This document shows, one piece after another, positions 45,101-57,100 of a DNA stretch of 64,000 nucleotides. The DNA is taken from NCBI GenBank assembly GCA_048201935.1, contig DBFBGR010000004.1, positions 62,001 through 126,000 of the forward strand, given 5' to 3'. The notes beneath the pieces are model-generated. The model worked only from the letters and a program-made list of their open reading frames with translations, had not been told where the DNA came from and ran no database searches. The translations under genes were made by a program, and so were the position numbers. The number at the start of each line of letters is the position of its first letter. Positions within the stretch are counted from its first letter, which is position 1. The stretch is from MGBC124762 sp048201935. GTDB taxonomy: Bacteria > Bacillota > Clostridia > Oscillospirales > Oscillospiraceae.

Positions 45101-48100
45101 ACCACCTCCTCGGATACCTCCCGGGCCCTGGCCTTCAACGTGTTCCAGGAGCGTCCCGGCGAGGAGAACCTGGAGCGTGACGCCAACTCCGCGCCCATCA
45201 AGTCCATGTCCGCGGGCGGCAACCACTCCGCCGGCTATGACACCAACGGCATCGTCTACACCTGGGGCAACAACGAGTATGGCCAGTTGGGCCGGTTCGA
45301 CTACATGTCCCACGTCTATGTCCAGGACAGCAACGAGCACGGTCTGCTGTACCGCGATCCGGAGGGCAACGTGGTCAACGCGCCGCCCAATGGCGTTGTC
45401 GACGAATCCTGGACCCCGGTCTACAAGGTCGGCACCGAGGGCCGCTGGGCGGGCCGTTACATCGACCAGAACTACCCGTATAATGAGTATGGCGAAGTGG
45501 ACGAGACCCTCCGGGCTACCTACGAGGGCGAGGTCTCCCGCAACGCGCCCACCCTGGTGGACGAAGAGCACATCGCCATGTTCAAGGTCAATGAGATCAT
45601 TCAAAGCGGCAAGACCGTGGAGACCCACACCGAGAAGTACAACTACCAGGTGAAGACCGGCTCCACCGTGGTGGACGGCGCCCTCAAGGACGTTGAGCCT
45701 ACCGCCATTATCGGTAAGTATATGTACTCCTTCAGCGTGGACAAGGAAGTGGACGAGGAGAAGACCCTCAAGCTCAAGTACAAGGTCCTGGACGACTCCC
45801 TGGTCACCCTGGGCAACCGCCAGGAATTCGCCACCGACGAGCAGGAGGCCTTCACCCGTAAGCTGGAGGTCAGCTACACCAACGACGCGCTCCACCAGCG
45901 CATCGAGACCTATCTGCCCATCCTGCTGGACGAGCCGCTGGACAAGGACAACTTCGGCTCCACCCGGGTCCTGGCCACCTACGAGGGCGTGAACAACAAG
46001 GGCGAGGACATCTCCAAGTCCGGCGTCGCCATCGTCAACGTCCTGGGCAAGGACGACATCCAGGATACCGGTAGCGGCACCTATACCACCACCCGGGCCT
46101 TCCGCACGCTGCCGCAGGTCTCCGCCGGCGACGCCTTCACCCTGGCGCTGAACATCAAGGGCGAGCTGCTGGTCTGGGGCAACAACGAGTTCGGTCAGCT
46201 TGGCAACGGTAGCGCCAGCCGCTACAACATCTCCCCGGGCATCAACTCCACCATCGCCGCTGAAATGAGCATCCACCACAACGACGGCAAGGAGCACTAC
46301 CTGGTCCAGATCGCCACCGGCGCCCGTCATGCCCTGGCGCTGGACGACATGGGCACGGTCTGGGTCTGGGGCGACAACACCCAGGGCCAGCTCGGCCTGG
46401 GCAACAAGGCCGGCGGCGTGGTCCAAAAGCCCATGCCCATCGAGAAGCTGGACACCGAGGACGAGAGCAACAAGATCGTGGCCATCTACGCGCTGGACAC
46501 CAGCTCCTACGCCGTGGACGCCCGCGGCACCCTCTACGCCTGGGGCTCCAAGGAGATCTTCATGGGCGCTGACGAGTCCGCCGGCGGCGTGCTCATCGAC
46601 CAGGAGACCGCCATCAAGGATTACGGCGTGATGGGCGAGGTGGACGGCGTGGAGACCCTGGTCTACGAGCCGACCCCGCTGTCTCTGCTGACCCGCACCA
46701 TCGAGGTGGGCTACGGCTACGCCCTGAAGGGCTCGGGCACCATCTGGGCCCTGCCCAAGAACGCCAACAGCCCCGACGTGAAGCGTCTGGGCGACGGCGA
46801 CTCCGGCGAGGCCGCCAAGGGCGCGCCCAACCGCAACATCGCCGCCATCTCCGCCCACTCCGACGAGTACACCATCACCGCCGGCAGCGAGGGCGACAAG
46901 GTCACCAAGGACTACCGGGAGCGCCACCTGCTGGCCATCGACAAGGACGGCAAGCTGTGGAGCTTGGGCGACAACCAGTGGGGCCAGACCGGCCAGGCCC
47001 GGCCCGCCGGCACCGTCGAGACCGGCTCCAGCAACACCCTCCAGCCCGTGGTCATCCGCTATGAGTACGACGGCGGTCCCGCCAACGGCGGCTACGAGGA
47101 GTTCTATCAGTTGGGCGACAACGCCGTCCGGGATGAAAACGGCCAGCCGGTCCACGCGACCGTCACCGCCGTGGCCGCCGGCGACAGTTTCTCCGCGGTC
47201 ATCGCCAAGCACGTGGTCTCCGGCGAGGCCAAGCCCGTCTACAAGAAGCTCATCTCCACCAGCTACACCGCCAACGCCGACAAGAAGGCCACCAGCGTGG
47301 CCACCGAGATCGGCAAGGACGAGTATCTGACCCTGACCTCCGCCATCGACGCCGCCATCGACGCCAACACCGGCTACGACGACTTCACCCGGGTCACCAC
47401 CACCCGCTCTCCCGCGGTGGAGGACGGCATCCGTGTGGAAAACACCGTCACCACTTACACCAGTAAGGCCCGGGCCCTCATCGCTGAGAGCTACACCTCC
47501 GACGGCAATCTGAGCTTCAACACCGAGCGGGATATGCTGGACGCCATGCAGACCGCCGGTGTGGCCGACGCTCAGGATCTGCGCGACAGCAAGGATAAGA
47601 ACTACACGTACAATACCTCCACCGCCGTCCGGGGCAGCGCCACCACCGTCACCATCACCGCCACCAGCACCGATGGCAAGACGGTCTTCACCAAGGCCAC
47701 CGAGACCCGGACCGACTATCTGGAGTCCGGCGCGCTGCGCACCACCGTCACCGTCACCTATACCAAGCGGGTCAAAGGCGCCACCGAGGCCGACGACACG
47801 GTGTCCACCTGGACCAGCGTGGTACAGGATACCCCTGCCCAGGTGTACACCAAGACCGTGGGCACCACCGAGACCGATGTCTATGACCTCTACACCTTCG
47901 GCGACAACTCCCACGGCAAGCTGGCCCAGGGCCTCAACGAGAACCCCAAGGGCTCGTACATCTACCCCGAGCGGGTGAACATGGGCACCGACGACCAGGG
48001 TAGCAGCGGCGCCAGCGTGGTGGCCGTCAAGGCCGGCGAGGAGCACATGATCACCATCAAGAAGGACGGCTATATGTGGTCCGCGGGCCTGAACAGCTTC

Positions 48101-51100
48101 GGCCAGTTGGGCAACGTGTCCACCGTTAGCTCCAAGGTCATGGTCATGGTGGGCCAGCAGTCTGTCAACGTCACCCCCACCACCATCACCATGGTCAAGG
48201 GCCAGACCCTGAACATCAGCCAGGTCATCACCAGCAAGGACCGCAAGCTCAACGTCACCTACCAGGCCGGTATCAACCTGCTGATGAAGGGCTCCTCGGG
48301 CAAGCTCAACGCCGGCGACAAGTGGACCGCCTCCACCATGAACGAGAGCATCCTCTCCGTCCGCCGGGCCAGCCAGCTCATGGAGGACCTGGGCGAGCAC
48401 GACGTGAACGGCGACTTTATCCCCGGCACCGAGGCCCGGACCTTCGACCACCCCGAGTTCAACTTCACCAACGCCGCGGCCTCCGAGCTGCCCAACACCG
48501 CCTTCCGCAAGAGCATTGGCGCGCGGATGGAGGATATCCACACCATCCTGCTCTATAACGGCGTCACCACCGTGCCCAACGTGCCCGGCCTGGCCAACGC
48601 CGGCGCGGACATCACCGACGCCATGCTCTACCGCTGGGCCAAGCGGGGCGAGTGGGAGAGCGACTTCGTCGCCACCCGGGACTACATCGCGGGTCTGGCC
48701 ACCGCCGGCGACCGCATCGCCCAGCCCAGCGTGAAGATGGACACCGGCGCGGGCACCCCGCAGAAGCTGACCCTGAGCGCCACCGATGACAGCCACGTCA
48801 ACGGCCGCCACGCCGCCACCTGCGCGGGCAAGACCATCCACAAGAGCGCCAGCGACGGTCTGTGGCACTGCGACGCCTGTGGACGCGTGGCCAACGCCGG
48901 CGAGTACACCACCGACGGCCTGGTGGCCACCACCGGCAGCTTCAACGCCACCTGCGGCCAGAGCTACGCCACCTGCGCCTCCACCGTCGCCTCCTACGAC
49001 AACTCCCAGGACAAGTACTTCTGCGATGTCTGCGGCGACGAGGTGGTGGTGAAGTTCACCGCCGAGCTGAGCCAGTTCAACACCGGCCTGGGCGAGAGCC
49101 TGTACGTCCGGGAGTTCCTGGACAGCCGCAAGTCGGTCATCGTGGACCCGGCCACCGCCCAGGTGGACGAGAACTACCACTACTTCTACAACGGCATGAG
49201 CCAGAATCCCCAGGCGCCGCAGTTGAAGATCCAGTATTCCAACATCCCGCCTGAGTACGACAACTACTACATCACCGGCAACTCCCTGGGTCAGACCATG
49301 ATCCGGGTGCGGGTGCCCGGTCTGTCCGCCTCCGCCTACGTGGTGGTGAAGGTCATGGCCGACTCCGACGCCAAGACCAATCCCATGGTGGCCGTGGGCG
49401 AGACCCACACCGTCACCCTCAAGAGCAACGGCACTGTGTGGACCTTCGGCGACAACACCCACGGGCAGTTGGGCCGGGAGACCTACGACTCCATCGGCAT
49501 GGTGGTCTTCCCCCACATGATCGACTACCTCATTGCCCGCCGGGACGCCACCACCACCACCGGCAAGGACGCCAACGGCAACAACGTGACCTACGAGAAG
49601 GGCACCAACTACTTCGAGCGCCACGGCATCTTCACTCCCGAGGGCAAGCCCATCGAGAACTACGACGACTGGGTGGCCGCGGGCAGCGACCTTGGCTTCA
49701 TGGACGAGGTTGGCTATCCCTGGGACGATCCCGATCCCATCGTCAACGTGGTGGCCGGCGCCGGCGTGAGCTACGCCATGACCGAGTCGGGCATTATCTA
49801 CGGCTGGGGCGACAACGCCATGTACCAGCTGGGCGTGGGCGACCTCACCCAGACCACCGGCGCGGGCCTGACCCCGGGCAGCACCGACGTGCGCGCGCCC
49901 CACGAGCTGGTCTACACCCAGGTCATCACCATCAAGGACGAGCTGGGCGTGGAGCACACCTCCACCAGCGTCCAGCCCATCGGCAAGAACGGCGGCACCT
50001 TGGACGTGAAGTCCACCCTGGACGCCCAGACCGGCAGCTACGTCACCACACTCTACTTTACCGTGGAGACCGAGGTGGACGGCGGCGACAGCTATGAGAC
50101 CCTCTACGCCGCCGGTCACGGCTTCACCAGCGCCGCCCCCGTGCCCATGAAGACCGACGGTATGTCCACCATCAGCCAGATCGCCGGGGACTACGCCCTG
50201 GCGGGCGGCGAGGTGTGGCACCTGGCCAACACCGAGCTGGGCGTGCCCACCAAGATCACCGGCTTCGTGGACGCCAACACCGAGGCCAGCGGCGACGACA
50301 CCAGCGACGGCGAGGCCGTCATCACCCGCATCGCCGCCGGCGCCGAGCACGTGCTGGCCCTGGACGGCCAGGGCGGCGTGTGGGCCTTCGGCACCAACGA
50401 ATACGGCCAGTTGGGCACCCAGATCATGGACGGCGACGACTACCAGCCCTCCGAGAAGCCCATCCGCGTCCAGGCCGGCGAGCAGGGCGTGGGCTACCTG
50501 GGTTACAACCCGTTCGCCAGCGTCAACACCACCCCCAACGCCGTCATCACCGACATCGCCGCGGGCCAGTACAGCTCCTATGCCCGGGACGAGCTGGGCA
50601 GAGTCTGGGCCTGGGGTCTGAACAACCACGGCCAGTTGGGCCTGGTGCCGCCCACTGAGGGCACCGTGGCCGAGACCATGGGCCGTCCCGCCGAGGTGGA
50701 TAACGGCACCCGGGGCGACAACTACCTCAGCGTCTACGCCGGGTTCTTCCAGTCGGTGAACCTGGACCAGACCGGTATGCTCTGGGCCGACGGCTCCAAC
50801 GACTACGACCAGTTGGCCAACGGCACCGCTTCGGATACCTTCGTTCCCACGCTGGTGGGCGACAGCGCCCTCCAGGTCACCATCGCCAACAACTACACCA
50901 CCTCCGACGACGGCTACGACCTGAAGCTGGGCGACTACATCAAGATCGGCCAGACCAAGAAGCATCCCACCGGCACCCACCGCTATGACCGCCTGGCCGA
51001 CGGCACCTTCGTCAAGAACGACACCCGTATCGACGCGGGCACCTACGCCGCCGAGTGGTACTTCGATCCCAACGCCAAGACCAAGGTCGCTCCCGGTGAG

Positions 51101-54100
51101 CTGACCCTGGTGGCCGACCGCACCTATTACCTGGAGACCGACTTCAGCGTCTTCTGCCTGTTCACCTCCAACGACGTGTCCAACTTCGACTACCTCTACA
51201 ACCTGGCCTTCAACAACAACAGCCAGATGCAGAAGTTGGAGGAGGAGCAGATGGTCCGCGCTGGCGATCATACCATGATCACCGCGCTGAACACCCACCG
51301 CAGTCTGGCCTATGCCCTCTTCCACAAGGAGCCCAACGGCACCTACACGGCGGTGGACACCAGCCTCTACACCGTGACCAACGCAGACGGCGACCAGATG
51401 AAGTTCAGCACCACCGGCTGGGTCATCGGCACCGACGAGGACCTGGAGTTCACCCTCACCCCCGACGCGCTGGCCGCGGGCGAGCGGCTGGACAACGACT
51501 ACGTCATCCAGACCATCCCCAACAGCGCCTACACCACCAACGCCACCATCAATAAGGACACCGCCCACGAGACCAACACCCAGGATCCCAAGGCGTACCA
51601 GTCCTTCGTGGCCGCCACCGGCGACATCCGGGGCGAGGACGACGGCAACGGCACCATCATGCAGTACACCGTCACCAACCCGCTGAGCGCCTTCCGCTTC
51701 GGGCTGCAGTACTGGCCCGACCGCAACGGCGACGGCAAGGTGGACGAGACCGACGACGTGGCCAACTACCGCCAGGCCGGCTCCATCGAGACCAACGTGG
51801 TGGTCCGCAACCTCCTGGGCACCACCGAGAACAACCACGGCGGCTGGTTCGTGGGCAACAACAGCCAGATGGACTTCACCCTGGGCAAGGACGGCAAGAC
51901 CCTCTCGCCCAGCCGTAGCCTGCGCGATTACCGCGTGGTGGTCCAGTACGCCAAGGAGCTGGTCATCCTCAAGACCACCAACGACATTGGCAGCAAGCCC
52001 GGCAAGACCACCCTGTCCGTGCTGGAGACCCAGGTATCCAACAAGTCCCGCTTCGTGCCCATCACCGTGGTGCCCAACGACGGTCCCGAGGCCAACGAGG
52101 TGGTCTGGGACACCGTGCCCACCCTGACGGTGAACGACGTTACCTATAATAATGTCCAGGTCCGCCGGACCGACGGCAACGGCAACGTGACCATCCGGCC
52201 CAAGCAGAGCATCTGGAGCAACCTGGCCATCACCCCCAACACCGACGAGCAGGCCAATTTCTACTCCAAGGACGGCGCTACCCTGGTGCCCGCCAAGGTG
52301 TCCACCGGCTATGGCCACACCCTGTCCCTGCGCGCGGACAACACCATCTGGGCCTACGGTCTCAATACCAAGGGCCAGCTGGGTCTGGGCCGCGCCGCCG
52401 CCGACCACACCAACGGTTCTGTGCGTGGTTGGGACGACCCGCAGGAGATCCAGACCTGGGTCTGGAACACCGCCACGAAGCAGTATGAGAACCAGTACAT
52501 CTACCAGCAGAGCAACGACGGCACCGTCCGGGCCCGTTCCAAGGTGGACTTCGTGGACGTGTCCGCGGGCTACGACCACTCCCTGGCCATCGACACCGAC
52601 GGCAACATCTGGGCCGCGGGCAGCAACGAGTTCGGCCAGTTGGGCCTGACCAAGGATCCCACCGGCCAGACCATCGAATCCGTGCCCTTCTTCATCATGA
52701 CCGTCAAGGCCAGCGAGTGCAAGGGCATGGCCCGAGGCCAGCGCTTCGTGTCCGTCACCGCGGGCAAGGGCTACTCCCTGGCCCTGGCCAGCGACGGCAC
52801 CGTCTTCGCCTGGGGCGACAACTCCAAGGGCCAGTTGGGCCTGCGCTCCGACGAGGCCAAGATCACCACGCCCACCAAGCTGACGCTGCTGAACGTCAAC
52901 GGCGTGTCCGCTGGACAGGACCACACCCTGTTCGTCATGTACGACGGCACCGTCTACGCCGCCGGCTCCAACGCCTACGGCAAGCTGGGCTCCAGCAGCA
53001 CCACCCTGCCTGTGGACGGTCAGTCCACCGCCCCCGTGTTCGTCAACGGTCTGAGCTCCGTGGTGGACGTGTCCGCTGGCGAGGACCACTCCGTGGCCCT
53101 GACCGGCGGTAGCTCCAACACCCGGGTCTATACCTGGGGCTACAACGGCGACGACCGCCTGGGCCGCGAGCTGGCCGAGGGCGAGGTCTACGACGCCGTG
53201 CCGCAGCACATCCGCAGCCTGACCTACATCGTGGATGTGGACGCCGGCCGCGACCACACCCTGGCCCTGGAGTACAACGGCGGCCTCTATAGCTGGGGCA
53301 ACAACCGCACCGGCCAGCTGGGTCTGGGCACCTCCACCACCCAGCTCACCGCCCAGCGGCCCGAGCTCAACGTCCTCTACCTCCAGGACGCCGACGTGAT
53401 GGTCCACTCCATCTCCGCCGGCGGAGAGTATAGCGCCATCTCCGACCAGATCGGTCAGGTCTACGGATTCGGCGACTACACCAAGGGCTATGCCGACGAC
53501 CTGGTCCTGGTCCAGAACGACACCCTGTCCGACTCGCCCATCATCGTGGGCGAGAAGGGCCAGCCCTCCAGCAAGCACCAGGTCCTGGCCCACGTGGGCG
53601 AGGATGTGGTGGTGGACTTCATCCTGTCCCACCGCTTCAACCTGCTCACCGAGTTCTGGAACCACTATCCCATCACCTTCCAGAACGTCAACGCCGACGT
53701 GGCCTTCCGCAACGCCGACGACCTGGCCGCCGGTACTTACCAGACCGGCATCGGCGATACCATCACCTTTGACAGCCTCAAGACCGCCAAGGACCTGGAG
53801 AACCTGAACCAGTTCGTGGTCCGGGGCAACAGCTACGGCTTCACCCAGGTCATCCTCAAGTCCAACGACCAGAGCGTGGTCTACTACGTGAACATCATCC
53901 CCGAGAACGACGACCACAACACCCACATCGTGGCGCCGGTGCTCTCCGCGGGCCAGAAGTTCACCGTGGCCCTCCGGTCCGACGGCTCGGTCTGGGCCTG
54001 GGGCGACAACCAGTACGGTCAGCTGGCCCAGGATATCGACGCCAGCAAGCCTTACTCCGCCGTGCCCGTGCGCATCACCTTCGACGGTCTCACCCAGGGC

Positions 54101-57100
54101 GAGTACATCAAAAACATCACCACCGGCGAGTACCACGCCATGGCCCTGACCAACAAGGGTCGGCTGTTCACCTGGGGCTCCAACAACGACGCCAGCGGCA
54201 ACATCACCCATCAGTTGGGCCTGGCCCTCACCCTGGGCGAGGCGGAGGCCGCCATGTCCTACAACACCAAGCCCACCCTGGTCACTCTGCCCAGCATTAC
54301 CGGCGCTGACAGTGTCATCACCAAGATGGTGGCCGGCGTTACCCACACCGCCGTGCTCACCCAGGCGGGCCGTGTGTACACCTGGGGCTCCAACAACTAC
54401 GGCGAGCTGGGCATCGACGCCGCCCGCGGCTACTCCACCGGCACGCCGCAGTTGGTCACCGGCCTGAGCCGGGTCATCGACCTCAGCGAGGGCGCCCGGA
54501 CCAACACCGTCCGCGTCACCCGCTATGACGGCCAGCTCTGGGGCTGGGGCCGCAACATCAACGGCGAGCAGAACACCAACAGCGGTCTGGAGTACTACGC
54601 CCGTCCGCGCATCTCCAAGATCGACTTCTCCGGCCTGGTGCGTCCCGCGCTGGACGTGAACGGCAACCGCATCCAGGTCCAGGACACCGACGAGAAGGGC
54701 CAGCCCATTTTTGAGGCCGACGGCGTCACGCCGGTCATGGTGGACGCCATCGAGCGGGGCCTGCCCAAGAACATCCAGATCATCAAGGTCGTGGACGGCC
54801 AGACCTACTCCATGGCCATGCTCTCCAACGGCGCCGTCATCACCTGGGGCACCAACCAAAACGGCGAGCTGGGCGCGGGCGAGAAGGACCTGGTGCCCTC
54901 CACCGACCCGCTGATCCCGCCCACGCTGGTGGAGAACGCCGCCAACGCCGCGGCCCTTGAAAAGCGCATCGTGGAGACCTCCTTCGGCCAGTCCGGCGGC
55001 GTCTATAAGCCCGGCTACGTGGTGGGCTTGGAGGGCGACTACACCTTCCAGGACGCCAACGGCGTGCCCAACATCGTCCTGGGCACCGACGGTACCTTCA
55101 TCCCCAATGGCACGCCCAACGGCGACCACATGGTGGCCATCGCCGCCGGCGCCGTCCACAACGCGGTCCTCTCCGGCGACCAGAGCGTGTGGACCTGGGG
55201 TATGACCGACGACGGACGGCTTGGCCTGAGCGAGCTGGAGCCGCTGGACCGCAACATCAACGGCACCCTGGCCCAGCAGGTCCCCGCCACCAACTGGGTG
55301 GACATGGGCGACGGCTCCTACCAGCTTGAAAAGCGCACCGACGACGCGGGCAACATCGTGCCTATCCGGGCCCAGAGCGTGGCCACCGGCGGCGCCTTTA
55401 CCGCCGTGTCCACCGTGGAGCAGGGCGTTGCGCCTACCGCCACAGCCAGTCTGCTGGATTACACCCCCGCCAAGCCTGATGACAACACCCTCTACGGCCT
55501 GGTGTACGCCTACGGCGAGAACATCTCCGGCCAGATTGGCGTGGGCGAGCTGGGCACGCCGCAGAACGCCCGGCTGACCTACCTGCCTCGCCAGGTCCTG
55601 GGCGCCGATCCGTCCATCAATCCCAAGGACGTGGTGGTGCCCGAGGGCGGCAACGCCCCCATGTCCGCCGACTTTGGCAAGATGTGGATGGCCAACCCGC
55701 AGTATATTGCCTCCGTGCCCGTGGACTGGACTCTCCGGGAGGAGCTGGACGAGGACGGCAACAGCGTCAACGCCGACGGCACCGCGCCTCGGGCCAAGTT
55801 CGATCCCAACCTCAGCGCCAATACCACCGTCCACGGTCTGCGGGCCGGTACCGCCATCGTGGTGGCCACCGATACCACCAGCGGCACCACCGTGGAGACC
55901 ACCCTGCGGGTGCTCAGCCGTGACGACCTGCGCGCCGCCGAGATCTTCGCCGAGAACGAGCACGCCACCAACCCGGGCTACGAGACCCTCATCACCAGCG
56001 GTTACCTGGGCCAGGGCGAGTTCACCTTCCGGGCCATCCAGACCGGCACCGACGCCGCCACCGGCAAGCCCACCTACACCGTGGTGGCTATGCCCGGCGT
56101 GATCCCCCGCGATCTGAAGGACACCGTGGGCGACGTGACCGCTGACAAGCTGCGCAACGCCGTGGTGGCCTACGTGGTGCCTCGTGTGGACGCCTCGGGC
56201 AACATCGTCCGGGACGCCAACGGCAAGAAGCTGGCCGACATCCGCGTGGTGCTCCAGGTCAACACCGACCAGCTCACCCTGTGGTCCGAGGGCGACGCGG
56301 GCTATACCTCCACGCTGCCCATCGAGACCATCATGGCCAACGACGACGCCCTGCAGATCAACACCGGTAAGCAGGACGGCGAGGGCCGGACCATCTACAA
56401 TTACAACTGGACCGCCGCCGACGCCGCCATCCCCGCGGAGCTGGTGACCATCCTCAACGACCTCTACAATAAGTACGTCAACAAGATCAAGGACCAGTGG
56501 AACTTCGAGACTCCCATGCCCTCCTACGCCCGCTTCGAGAACGTGCCCTACGAGGACGTGGAGGAGCTCTACCTGCGGCTGGTGAACACCGACGGCGGCG
56601 ACGCCTTCGAGGGTTGGACCAAGCTCATCGTGGTGGAGCGCCAGACCGCCACCGTCCTGGATCAGGTCACCGTGGGCAACAAGACCGCCAACACCGACAA
56701 TGTGGGCTTCCACAACGCCGGCTATCCCAGTGGCGACATGTCCGCCACCGCCGACGCCACCAAGGCCGACGGCTCCAGCATCCTCACCGGCGTGACCAAC
56801 ACCAAGGGCGTGGCCGTGGACATCAGCAAGGTCTATGACGAGACGGGTGCCAACGCCGTCGACGCCATGAAGTATCCCGACGGCAAGAAGCCCGACAACC
56901 GCTACGCCATCATCCCCGACGCGGTCGAGTTGGGCGGCGTGAAGCAGGACAACGAGCTCTACATCTACGGCGCGCTGGGCGAGGTGGACATCATCTCGGT
57001 CAACGGCCAGGCCGTCAACGCCGACCACCTGGCCCAGGCCAAGGGCACCAGCATGCTCCTGACCCAGGCTGAGGCCGACGTGAAGCGGCTGACCGATTAC

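Noticed and set aside
51719..51757. A complete dockerin domain, implying a cellulosome
   Set aside because: Only one of the two required calcium loops is present, and the surrounding sequence is beta-rich rather than helical.
146..55639. Regularly recurring short DNA motifs (around W-A-W-G and G-Q-L-G codons) as a possible CRISPR or intergenic repeat array
   Set aside because: Spacing is irregular (about 150-550 bases), always a multiple of three, and the copies are degenerate at synonymous positions. They are protein repeats.
146..55639. Assigning a guanine-nucleotide exchange or beta-lactamase-inhibitor role from the RCC1 similarity
   Set aside because: RCC1 and BLIP-II share the fold, but binding is determined by variable loops that cannot be matched here; the fold alone does not give the function.
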